From positions 48,689,652-48,753,651 of the forward strand of contig NC_064472.1 in NCBI RefSeq assembly GCF_023343835.1: a DNA stretch of 64,000 nucleotides. Reading direction: 5' to 3'. The translations under genes were made by a program, and so were the position numbers. The notes beneath the pieces are model-generated. The model searched no databases. It had not been told where the DNA came from and saw nothing but the letters and a program-made list of their open reading frames with translations. How positions within the stretch are numbered: position 1 is the first letter of the stretch; each line of letters opens with the position of its first letter. Source of the stretch: Lagopus muta (Eukaryota; Chordata; Aves; Galliformes; Phasianidae). This document shows positions 34,297 through 46,314 of this stretch, piece after piece.

Positions 34297-37200
34297 GTAT
34301 TTTATTCAAATGTTCTTCGTAGATTTACTGAAATTTTGTGTACTTAAAAAAATAACATTGAGCATTTTTTTAGATTTTGTTTTTGTTTTTTGCTATTGTA
34401 AAAGTGGTGTCTAGGCTGCCTAGCTCAAATGTTAGTTGCTTCCTATATGTTTTCTCATGGCTGCTACCTGACAAGGGAGAAGAGGAAGTCTTTCTTCTGT
34501 ATGAATTGATTTGGTCAGATAGTGTAGGAAATGCTCCTCGCAGATGATTCTCTGTTCCATCTTTTTTACTTTTCTCATTTTGCTGTAGACATCCACTGAA
34601 AGCTTTTATTATTGAGTGATTTTGGCAGCCTGGACTGTTTTGGGTGGGGATGGGATTCTAATCCTTATTCTAAAATATAAGTCAATTGTAAACCAAATAT
34701 TAAGTCTGTAGGTGGGGCTCTTCAGGACCCTTTCTATTGTCAGTTGTGTCTTTGATATTGACAGCACTGTGTCTCATCAGTAAAGCTGACAGAAATCTCA
34801 GTTTAATTCAGATGCTCTGGGGGAGGATTAACTGCGAATGTGAAGAAACTGATTGGTAGTCTAAAAGGTCTCACAAGAAAAGCACTGTTTCTTTCTTTTA
34901 GCAGAGATTTAGAGATCTGGAGTAGCATAAAATATAACCTACGAGTAACGTAGTACAGATATCGCAGACTAGTGAGAAAAAGATTCTTGGGCAGGTAATG
35001 AGAATAACCTTACTCTAGTACTGAACATATATCATGTTAAATGTTTGGCTTTAGCAGGACTGCTTCCATAATCTCTTGGGAGTTTGGCATCTTCCCTGGG
35101 TATTAACTGTGGGAAGTACATCATTTTTAATGCATGTTTGGTAGAGATTGTCTTATCTGATAGAGTTGCCAAGCCAAATAATCACTCACAGGCACTTATG
35201 GATTAGTGCATCTGGAAATGCTCAGGATCAAAGGTGGAGAAAAAGTGTTGTGATAAACTTACAAAGAACTTGAGAAATGGAAAAAGAAAGAAGATAACAA
35301 TGAAGAAATTAGGGATAGCAAAAACAAGATTGCTGGGTATTCATATATGCTTTTAAAAGAGCCTGTATTAAACATGCTTTTTTTTCTTTTTAAGTTCACT
35401 CTTATAAAACGCTTTTTAAAAGGAAGAGAGTAAGACTTCTTCAACAAAATATAAAGTAGACTAAACACTCCGCAAATATTTAATTACAGGCTATATTGAT
35501 TTTAATCATAAGGTGAACAAAATGCATGATTGTGTGAGTTTTTTTCCATCCTAATGAATAAACTTGCACTAATTTTTGTACCCCTTCTTTTCCCACCACC
35601 TCCTTCTGCCTTCGTGGCTTTCCTAAGAAGCACTTGGATAAAGTTTTGGTTAGATGTAGTATGTTCTTTCTTTGTTAGCTGACATTATTTATTCAAAGAT
35701 TCTACGTCAATGGAACACTTCCAGAATGGTTCCCAGAAATCCCGAACACTTTTCGTGTTCTGTGGCATTAGATCTATTTCCATTATATGTGTTAAGAAAG
35801 TACTTATAATTTCCCAGAGCATTATCCAAAACTTGTACAGAACAGTGTCTTTACATTTCATAATCGTTAGGGTATCTGGTAAGGAACTGTTTGCTCTTTC
35901 GTGAGGGTCCTTCTTTTCTTATTCTAGAGACCTGTGCAATGAGGAATCTTTTTTGATGGAATTATTGAGGGTAATGAAAGGCATGGTTTTTAGTAAATCT
36001 TGAAGTTTATTTCAGTTTCCATTGAGATCTTTCATATTTTTTCTTTCTGTGTGAATTTTAAGGGGAAGAAGTAGACACTAGCCAAGTGGGAAATACTGTA
36101 TAAATATAAATTGGGATTAGGATAATCCTTAACCACTTCAGCTGCTTAAGAGTAAATAGAGGATGGAGGTGCTTTGTTTTTCTCTGTTGATGGAAAAATA
36201 CATTGTGAAATTAATTTTCCTGGACCTTGAAGTTATTACAAAGGTTTTGCAGTATTGTTGGCCTAATTTAATTTCCAGCTTTCTGTTAGAAAAGAACATT
36301 CATCATTACGTGTGTATTGTCTTCATTGCTTGCTAATCATGTTCTTCTGTCCATTGCTTAAAGTAACTTCATAATACGAGTGCGCTGTAAATTTTATTTC
36401 TCCTGTGCTATCTCTTTTAGTCAATAATAACAGCAGTTGTGAATGATTTTACAGTACAAATTAATGTGAGAATATGGGATGAATAGTTCGCAAAAGATCT
36501 TACATTCTTATTTTTAAATTGAGCCTTTGCACAGGTGGTCCAGAAGTAGGAATTACATGTAGTGTCTTGTTTGCTCTTGAGGGAGTTTCCCTGGGTCTTC
36601 AAGTATTGCTCGTGAGAGTGAGAATAATGGTATCCGGGCCTTATCTCACAAAGAAAGGAGGGATTGTGAATGCTAGTTTTCTTCATGCATTTTGCACAAG
36701 GGCGAGTTTTTCTGTAGAACAGACTTCCTTTTCTATGCAGTGCAACACGTGCTTTCATTAGATTAAGTTCCTCTTCCATGGTAGCCCATTGTGAGAGCAT
36801 GTTGCTTTGTCAAAGTTTTTACATTTCTTCAATATTTATGTCAACTTTGTGGTATTGTAGTGACTGGTTTGTAATGAACTTGTGTTACACGTTCATGAAT
36901 TATGAATATTTTTGAGCAGTGAACTAATTTTCACACTGTAAATGAAAATAGAAGGTTGAAGTCTAGTATTCTGTGATGCAAAATGGAATAAGTGTGTCTG
37001 TTGAAAGAAACTCTGCCAGTACTTCATTCCACAGTACTTTTTAAAATTTTTTGTGAATTTAAGTTTCATGGCAGATAGATTTATTCATGCACAGTAGCTA
37101 CTTCTAAGCTATTTGCATAAAATTTTAGATCCAAAAGTTCTACTGTATTTGTATTTGGAGACATTAGAAGAATTCCTTCTTGTGTGGATGTTTTCATCTT

Positions 37201-37522
37201 GTATGGTTTAATGATCATCCTTTTTGGTGCTTTTTTCACTTTGACTGAAGTGGAATAGTGTTTACACTAAGCTAGATTTCCTAAACGTTTCTCCTTACGC
37301 TGTGCTGCAGAGATGCAAACGGGGAAATCAGTTTCAGGCCTCTTATTTCATTCTGAACATTCATTGATTTTTGATTTTGTCACGCTGCATAATAGTCTGA
37401 TAGGATTATTGCAAGCCGATAAAAAGTGGCAGCATCCTTATTTTTGGAGTAAATCTTATATGACATCTTTAATGTTGAGAGTAAGTATTTTTTATGCTCT
37501 TTTTGTTTCTGTTTTCTTAAAG
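34297..37522 (+). other. FER: FER intron between coding exons 2 and 3
   Basis: About 3.2 kb without a recognised transposon, RNA gene or exon. Open frames of up to 127 codons (for example 36417-36800 on the minus strand) have no recognisable domain. Confidence 0.7.
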
Positions 37523-37622
37523 GTCACAAAGACAGAACTTGAGAAACTAAAATCTAGCTATAGACAACTAATAAAAGAAGTAAATTCTGCCAAAGAAAAG
37601 TATAAAGAAGCCGTGGCTAAAG
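37523..37622 (+). CDS. FER: FER coding exon 3 (residues 128-160, splits codon 161)
   Basis: The acceptor is TTTTCTTAAAG (AG at 37521-37522); the donor is AAAG|GTATGA at 37623. The exon is 100 bases: 33 codons plus the first base of a Gly codon completed in the next exon (phase 1). It encodes [20 protein letters not shown] and a Lys/Glu-rich helix ending EAVAK, part of the F-BAR coiled-coil arm. Skipping it would shift the frame. Confidence 0.95.
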
Positions 37623-40027
37623 GTATGACTGACTTTAGTTTATGTGCTTACTGTTGCCTTTTTTCAAACGTAATGCAACTTTAGAGTGAAACTAGGTAAT
37701 GCTTTTATTTTGAACAACTTAATGAAGATGTGAAAATTCATCCAGAATCTTAAGAAAAGCTAGTTGTCATCAAGATAGCTTGTTGATACACTGAAAATGA
37801 TAAAAATGAAAAAAAGAAAAGTGGTAGTCCTTCATGACAAAAGAAAGATTACTTCTTTAAGCTCTTCAGTTATTCCTTTAGTGGATGCATTGCAGTGTAA
37901 AATTGCTCTTATGGACAGTGTTAGTAGTGAAAATCAGGTTGCAGATCCTCATGTACATCATAGCTGCAGCCTCCTTGTGTCTTACGACCTATTATGGCTT
38001 GCTGAATAGTATCATCAATGCTATTGATGATAGTGTTATCAATTCTGATGACAGTAGAATAGATCTAAAACTTTTCAACATTAAGGAGCAGGAGAAAAAA
38101 AATTTTAAAGTGATGTGTCCAAACTTCATAAACTTTGACTTCCAGTGAATTGTGTTAATGATTAGGATGATGAAAGACTTTGCTATAAGATATTTTGAAC
38201 TACCTTGTTAATAATTGGTCTCACTTGCCTAAGATTCTTTTTCGTTAAATGAAATTAATTGCATGATGGTGCATAAATACAATTCCAACTGCAGTGTTTT
38301 TATGTCATTCTGATTAACTGATCTAATACTTGTTTAGACATATAACATCCAAAAGCTGTTTTTGAGACACTTAGTGTGTATTTTCCTGCTTCCATTTAGT
38401 ATTTGTTTTCCATTAATACAGTTCATGGTTGGTTTAACTTCCTGTACTGTTTTACTGTTTACTTAACAGCCTCTGACTATCAGAAAAACTGTTTTTCCCC
38501 CTAAGAATTTCAGTATTATTTTGCTACTACTGCACCTCAGACCATGGTATTGCTTCTGTATTAACCTGTATGCAGCTAAAATGGTTGTGTATTTGCTGGT
38601 CAGCTGAGCTGTTTGAGTATTGTTAAGCCATGGTATTTTCACAGTGTTTCTGAGCCCTCAGGTTGTCAAAGTAGTTTGCAAGGTGAACTAGTTAGGGAAG
38701 TCTTAAAATTATAGTATTTCATTATTCCAGGCATTAGTTGAATAGCAGCGGCTTACTCAAGTGATGTGCTATTAGGAGATAGTCTTTTTGTTAACATGAA
38801 AACTGGTTTGGTTTTTGAGTCTCTCAAGAATGATTGAAAGCAAGGGAAGGAATGCTGCATACGGTAACAGTGGGAGGGTATAGCTGCATATTGGAAATAA
38901 GCTGAAAAATATTTAGTTAAACAGAAAAATGAAAATTGTTGTCACTAACTCTCAGAAGAAACATGAGCCAGTTCATTTCTGCTTTAGGAAAATATGATTC
39001 TTAACAGACTCTGTTCCTCTGGAAAACCAACTCTTCATTACTCTTCATTACACTCTTCATTCAGTGTCTGACCCCTCCTGTCAAGAGCAGAAGAAAACAG
39101 CTACTCTGCAGGAAATACGATTTAGTCCTTGCTCCTGGGCTGGAGCTACTAAGTCTGCAGAGTACACATGCAAGTTAGTCAACATCAAAGCAAGTCATAA
39201 CAAAGGAATGACTTAGAAATTTCTGCTTTTGCAATTGTAATCATTTTGCAATTTGGTGACTGTATGGTTTATACCAATGCTTACAGTATTTCTACTAAGA
39301 AAATACTGAAACAACTACTGAGAGAGGTACATGCGTTTCTCTACCTAGGGAAGACAGTTCCTTTGAGTTGTTAAAAGCATACTTAGATTTTAAGCTGAAC
39401 ACTTAGAGTGTTTAAGTGAAAAAGTGAAAGTGGCAAAATTAGGAATTATTGATAGTGATCTTCTTTAGAAGAAGTTGATTTTATGATTTTTTTAGCTCAG
39501 CTTTTTGGCTAACCTGTGTCATACTTTACACCAGCTAACAGGACAGTCATTTAGAACCAGCATGTTGATGCTTTAGAGAGTTACAGCTGCTTTCTTTTCT
39601 AACTGAAAATACAAAGAGAATCTGAGGAATGAGAATAAAAGTTAAGTGATGAATTATGACACCAGGTAATTACTAGCTGTGTTTCTAGTGGGGAATGGGA
39701 AGGTGACTGGAGGAGATTTTGCATGGAGAAGGAGAAGCTATTTCACAGTGAGGAAAATGGAACTGCTTTCTGAAGGATGCAGGAATTTCATTATGCAAGG
39801 ATTTGTGCTCTCCAGAGCGGAGAGAGGTGAAAGTGACAGAGATGGTGTGTCAGGAGTTCTGGGAAGCCCCCCTGCAGCATATCTTTTCCTCTTCCCTCTG
39901 GGAGAGCAGTGGCACACCTGAGCAGATGATGCACTGCTAAGTCCCACTTGCTGTTTGGTGCTTAGACTGCATTTTACTGCCCTATTCTGGCTGCCAGTAT
40001 CTGCTGCCATGTCGGTCAGAAATCGTT

Positions 40028-41320
40028 GAATCACAGGATCATTTGGGGTGAATTCCCTGCCATGGGCAGGGTTTCCAGCTCCTAGATGATGCTCCTCAGG
40101 GTCCCATCCGGGCTAGCTGTGAAAATCTCCGAGGGTGGCTCATTCACAATTTATTGAGTAAAGCATGTCCACCTAACATCTAACATAAATCTCCCCTCCT
40201 TTTAGTTTAAAACAATTCCCCCTTGTCTTATCACTATTCAGACTGTAAAAAGTTGGTCTCTTGTTCATAAGCTCCCCTCAAGTACTGAAAGGCCACAATG
40301 AGGTCTTCCTAGAGCTTTCTCTCAAGTGAAGAAACCTGGCAGCCTAAGCTGTTCTTTGTAGAAGTGCTCCTGCCCGTGGATCACCCTTGCGGCCCTCCTC
40401 TGAACCTGCTCCAATTGCTCCATGTCTTTCTTTTCTGAGCTTTCCAGACCTAAGGCCTCATGAAGACAGAGCAGAGGGGGGCAATCACCTCCATCACCTT
40501 CCGCATCAACCTCTTTTAATGCAGACTAGGATACTGTTGGCTTTCCAGGCTGCGTGTACACACAGCTGCTCATGTGAAGCTTGTCATCCACCAGAACTCC
40601 CCAAATTCTTGTCCACAAGGCTACCCTCAAAGAGTTTTTCTGCACACGTGTATATTGCCTTAACCCAGGTGCAGTGCCTTGCACTTGACCTTGTTGAACC
40701 TTATTGAACCTCTTCTGTGCCTGCTTCTTAAGTTTGTATATGTCCTTTTGCATGGCATTCTTTCCATTCGTAGTATCAACTGAACCACTCAGTTTAGTGC
40801 TGTCGGCAGTCCTGCAGAGGTCCCACTGTGTGTGTTGGTGATAAGGATGCTGAAGAACACTGGTCTCAGGACAGACATCTGGGAGGCACCATTCATGACC
40901 AGCGTCCACCTGGACATAGATCTGTTGACAACAGCTCTCTGGCTATGACCATCCAACCAGTTTCTTTTTCCACTGACTAGTCCAGGCTTCAAATCCATAT
41001 CTTTCCAATTTAGAGATAGGATGTGGTATGAGACCGTGTTAAAATTAGATGACACTGGTCACTCTTCCTTTCCAATTGATGCTGTCATTCAATCTTAGAA
41101 GGGCACCAGATTTTTTAGGCACAGCTTGCTTTCAGTGAAGCTATGCTGGCTGTCCTGGATCACCTCCCTGCCTTGCATGTGCCTTAACAGATCTTCCAGG
41201 AGGATCTGTTCTATGATCTCTTCCCAGGCACAGAGGTGAGGATCAATGGCCTGTAGTTTCTTGGGTATTCCTTTCTACCATTCTTAAAAATGGGAGTGAT
41301 ATTTTAATTAGCGACATGAT
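40028..41320 (-). mobile_element. CR1 LINE, 5'-truncated, degraded
   Basis: Minus-strand CR1 of about 1.3 kb. The reversed 3' terminus is at about 40028 (GAATCACAGGATCATTTGGG), followed by the ORF2 C-terminal region, a relic of the FADD box as TADSTKLSGSVDT (about 40773-40811) and the reversed conserved block preceding the RT core (about 41150-41250). Frameshifts throughout. The 5' boundary is uncertain by tens of bases. Confidence 0.85.
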
Positions 41321-42104
41321 TTGCTGTTCTTTTGTGGACCAGTGATTACTGTGGGAGTCACAAATGTAGCTTGGCTGATTGTGCTTGGGTGTGGAGATCT
41401 CTTTGTCAGGCAGTCTGGTTGGTGCTAATCATTTGATTGATGAGCAGTTTTTGTCCTTTACAGTCCTTACTTCTGTCTATGATTTTATGGGTCATGAGAG
41501 AAGGGTAAAGTCACAGACTGAACTGATTCAGTGCTTCTGATGATGTATACTTACCAGCTGAGAATCTGCACAAATTCTTTCTAATAATCTCTTCTGGTTT
41601 TAAAACATTTGAATTGGAACATTTTGTAATAATGTGCTCGGAATGCACAGTGTGTTCATCTACAGAATTGAGCCAGTAGGGCATGTTGGGGTCATTTGGA
41701 GAAAAGCTTGAGAACTACTGGGCTAACTTTATATAGTGAAATAGATGCCCTTTGTAATCTTTCGCATGTGTGCTGTACAGAAGAAAAATTGTCATCTTCT
41801 TACAGCAGTGTCCCATAGTGACAGTTGCATATTGTACATACACTTCTAAACCTGCAGTGATATTCTAACACAATGATGCTGGGTAACAGAGTAATTAAAT
41901 AGAATGCAGCATACTGACTTAGCTGCTACAGGAAAATGCATCAAAACAAAATGTATGCCAGATGGAAAGACATTGTTTTTCCCAACCAGAGGTCACAAAG
42001 TTCTAAAAAGTTTCATAAATAATGAATAAAGAATACAAACTGGAAACCGTAGAACAGTTGTTGACATTTCTCACTACAATTTGAATCTCAGTTTTCCTAC
42101 ACCT

Positions 42105-42138
42105 TAAAAAAACAAAAAACAAAAACAAAAACAAAAAC
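42105..42138. repeat. A-rich AAAAAC repeat
   Basis: About five units of AAAAAC-like hexamer in an A-rich run. Confidence 0.85.
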
Positions 42139-42974
42139 ATGAAAGCATTAATTCTTAGACTAGCATTTATTTTTATAGCCGATTTTGGTATTTGATGTTA
42201 AAATGTGAAATGATTTTGTATCAGGTAATCTTTGCAAGCTGAAATATTGCTAGTATCGCTGTGGTAGGTTCATATTGGATTTTAGTACAATATCATCTTT
42301 ACACAGCAACGTTTATAGTTTTACTGGAAATACATCTTGTAAAGATGTTTACTGCATTCTTCTTGCTAGTTAATTACTGACTGAATGTGGAAACTATTGT
42401 AACATTTTTAAGTAACAGAATGGCTCCGAAATAAACAGTATAGAGATTTAGTATATTATTCATTATTTCATTTTGTGCTGCTCCTGTATGGTGGAATATC
42501 ACATATGAGATTTCCCTAGGCTGGCTTATGTTCCCTGACAATGTTGTGATTTAGGGGAGACTGGAAACCTAGCACACTACAGAGCATTGCATCAGATGAA
42601 AGAACGATTTTTGAAACCTGCAACTCTTGTGATACGATTCTTTAGATTTCATTTGTCTTTTGTGTTATATATTGAATGTTCACAAATAAGACAGCAGCTA
42701 AAAAGGCTTTCATTCAAATTGTTGTCCTGCTACTCTTTGTGCTATCTGAGTGGCCAGGAAATACTTTTATTAGGTGGCTGGTGCATTAATTCTGTCTGTA
42801 AAATAGTGATTATACTACTACATTTCCTTGTGGCATGTGTTGCCTTTAGGGTTTGCTGAGATGGGAAAAACTCTTGAGTTTAATTTTGACTGAACCTAAC
42901 GTTGTGAGATGAAACAAATGTTCTTTGTTGAACCAATCTGTCTTATTCACAGATGTCAGCAGGCTGGGATGGAT

Positions 42975-43680
42975 TTCAAATCAATCATAAAATTGTTTGA
43001 GTTGAAAGGAGCACTCAGTGGCCATCTAGTCCAACTCACATGCAATGAACAGGACACCTAAGCCACATCAATTTGCTCAGAGCCCCATCCAGCCTGACTT
43101 TGAATATCTCCAAGGATGGGGTATCCACTGACTCTTTATGAAGCCTTGTTCCAGTGCCTTACCGCCCTTGTTGTAAAATCATCTTCCTTATATCCAGTAT
43201 AAATCTCTCTTCCTTTAGTTTGAAACCATTTCCCCTTGTCCTGTCTCAGCAGATCCTGCTAAAGAGTCTGTCCTCTTCTTTCTTACAGTCTTCCCTTTTA
43301 TGATACTGAAACACAGCTCTTAGGTCTCTCTGGAGGTTTTTCTCTCTCAGCATGTTCTGGCAGGGGAGGGTGTTCCACTGGATCATTTCTGTGGCCCTCC
43401 TCTGGACATACTTCAATAGATCTGCCTCTCCTATGCTGAGAACTCACATCTGGATGCAGTTCTCTAGTTGAAGCCTCACCAGCACAGAGCAGATGGGCAG
43501 TATCACCTCCCTCTCCTTGCTGGCCATGCTTCTTTTGATGCAGCCCAGGATAAAGTTGGATTGCTGCGCTGCGAGGACTCATTGCTGACTCATGTGTGCT
43601 TGCCATCCACCATCCAGTACGCCCATGTCCTTCTTGGCAGGCCTGTGCTCTTTTTGGCCTACAGCTTGCATTGTTAGTGG
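42975..43680 (-). mobile_element. CR1 LINE, 5'-truncated, degraded
   Basis: Minus-strand CR1 starting with a mutated reversed 3' terminus (AATCATAAAATTGTTTGAGT at 42984-43003), then reversed 3' UTR (TCTAGTCCAACTC at about 43026-43038), the GLPREVV-type region, the VQRRATEMI-like block around 43390 and the MSQQ block around 43590. The text differs from the younger copies, so this is an older subfamily member. Confidence 0.82.
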
Positions 43681-44529
43681 GCGTGAGTACTCTGTTGTAG
43701 CTCATAGGCACTACAGCAGTGCTTGCAGATGCTAGGGTTATTTCTTCTGTGTGAAATAAAGCTTCCAGAGAAGGAAACTCTGTGGACTTCTGATGGAATT
43801 TGGAACCAGCTTCAACATACTGTTTCTACTCACAGTGGACATGCAGTACCAGGATGTTCTCTTCAGTCCTCACAAATCAGCATTTATGGGTCAGAGAATA
43901 TTTTTAATGGTGCTTATTCAAACATGCTACTGCAGATTGTGTTTCAATTCTTTTTATTTTTGTACTTTGTTTATGTAAGTGCTGATATGCGTAAAGTAAA
44001 TAAACTTATTGAACTAACTCTTAACTCAGAAATTTAGGTCTTCACTGTTCTGTAAATTTGAAATCATGAAGCATATACACATAGTTTTTTTCCCAAAAGA
44101 GAAGTATTTGTTACTTGCACTCATTATTTTGTTAGGTAAGGTATGGCAGAAACTTGTTATACTTGTCTAAGAAATAAGTTGATTAGAGGAGGAAGAGGGT
44201 GATTTTCTTTGTTGAATTCATGTAGACTTCTTGCAATACGTTAAGGGAAGAAAAATACCTTAGTTGAAAAGAAAATAGAAGTAATATCTTTGTAACAGTA
44301 GTCTTTTGAAAACCATGTCAGTTAAGAGCATTATGCTTGCATCTCTTTATTTAGAGAATAATGTTAGGGTTGACCAGTCTCAAACTTTGATTCCTAAGAC
44401 AGAACTAACAAGAATTCAGAATTCAGTTGTGAATTGTGTTTCTTTATTACTGAGATCAGTTACCTTGAATAAAACTAGTTACTCTGCCTTGAATTATCAC
44501 TATAGTCTTTATTTTTTTCTGTCCTATGG

Positions 44530-44662
44530 TAGAATCATAGAATGGCTTGTGTTGGAAGGGACTTCAGGCGAGTTGCCAGCTACTAGATCAGCTACTAGCA
44601 GAATGCCCAAGGTACCCATCCAGCCTGGCCTTAAGCACCTTCAGGGACTGGGCATCTATGTT
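44530..44662 (-). mobile_element. CR1 LINE, short 3' fragment
   Basis: Minus-strand CR1 3' UTR that starts GTAGAATCATAGAATGGCTT and includes GGAAGGGACTTCAGG and CCATCCAGCCTGGCCTTAAG. Truncated after about 130 bases. Confidence 0.8.
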
Positions 44663-44967
44663 TTCAAAATTGCTTGCTTTAATTTAAAAAGTATGTATGA
44701 AATTCACTTGAGAGAAGCAGAATACAGAGATCCCACTAGTACTCCCTCCATTCATGAATCTGTGGAAGCAGTTATAAGGATTAGTTCAAAATTCTTTAAT
44801 ATTAATGTATCATATTGCTTTAAAAAAAATGTTGCTAGAAGATGACCAATGTGAAAGTGTTAGTCATCTCACTGATGGGATAAAAATACATTTTAAATAG
44901 AATAAAGCAATTCAGTAATAAAAAGGTGCATTCTTTTCTAGGCAGAGTGACATAATGCCCTTTAATA

Positions 44968-45108
44968 ATGTGTCTTTCTAGAATTAATAAGAAAAATTTT
45001 CTTCTTAAAGAGGTTTGTTATATTGAAAAACAAATTGAGAAGCAGCAAAATGTTCAGGAGTTACCTCTGATACTGGAAACATTGGGAAATAAGTATATGA
45101 GAAGATAG
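44968..45108 (+). other. Short open frame with coiled-coil-like composition, unassigned
   Basis: A 46-codon frame (ATG at 44968, TAG at 45106-45108) has protein-like character from about codon 14: LKEVCYIEKQIEKQQNVQEL, charged and Gln-rich. An acceptor-like TTTTCTTCTTAAAG ends at 45010, inside the frame. I do not recognise a family. It could be a scrap of a processed pseudogene, an unannotated exon or chance. It lies between coding exons 3 and 4 of FER and does not resemble a known FER segment. Confidence 0.2.
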
Positions 45109-46280
45109 ACACAGTGCTAGAAAAACTGGTATTATAAACACTATGCACTGTCTAATAGATGGACTTTTATATGTTATTGGTGGCACTTAGGAAAAAGATT
45201 CTAAGGTAAACCAAAAATAAACATTTTTATGACTCAAAAAGAAGTTTTATTCTGAAGATTTGCTTTGTGTACCAAAGGATGATTGATGCTTTATTCTACA
45301 ATAGTAATACATTTTAAAAGCCCTAATACTCACCCTCTTTTCTCCCCTGAAAGCTTGTCTCAAATCAGATGGTATGATAATCCAGTGAAATTTTAAGTGG
45401 CAAGCTTCTTGGCTTTTCATGGGAAGCACACCTAGACAGCCTAATAAAGGCAGATGCTAATTTAAACTAAAACCACTCGTTGCATCTGAGCCACAGAATA
45501 AGCCAAAACAGATGAGATATCCAAAGGGAACTTCTAAGGTGACGAAGGAGTGTAGCCTGTTCCATTATCTTACTGTGTTCCAAGTATTACCCAGGCCATT
45601 TGTGTATTTCCTTATGATATTGTGTGGTTCGTTGCTGAAAGTTTGCTATTTGAAAGATGAGCTATCAAACACACGTTGTCTGTTTAGTAAGGGATCCTCT
45701 ATCCCTGAGTCAGCTGTTTTTATCATATCCTGTCATCTCTTCTTTCTCCAATAACAAAGTACTGTCTCATCAGTACTACTCTTCAACATTGCCTGTGTTG
45801 TTTTTCCTGTTTTCACCCATAACCATAAATTTGATCAGATTTGCTTTTGCACTTCCTGAACTGAAAGAGGCAGTGACTTGAATTTTTGATGTCATGTTTT
45901 GTCTTGGAAGTTTCTCTGAGATTCTTGCCTGTAATTTTTTTTTTGTCTGTTTATTTTCTTCCCCACTGTTATTCGTATATGGTATGTCAAGATTTTCAGA
46001 TTGCACTTTAATTTTTATTCGATCAGTTTTAGAATTCTGCCACTTTCCTCTCTCGTTTGTTGAAGGAATTTAAGAACAAATAGCTCAAAAAGTAGTACTT
46101 TGATTTGGTCTTCTTGACAATTTTTCTTAACACTGTTGCAAAGAAGTGCAAGTTAATCTTTATTTAGAGTTCAGTGGCAGAGATGTTTGTGTGAGCTATA
46201 GGATTTATTCATTAATTTTGGAATGAAGAAAAGCTCTGGGCTTATACTAGCATGTATCCTTTAAAGTACAGTGTTGTGGA

Positions 46281-46314
46281 GTTTTTTTGTTGTTGTTGTT
46301 TGTTTTTTTGTTTT
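46281..46314. repeat. TTG/T-rich simple repeat
   Basis: T-rich run with four GTT units between two T homopolymers. Confidence 0.8.
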
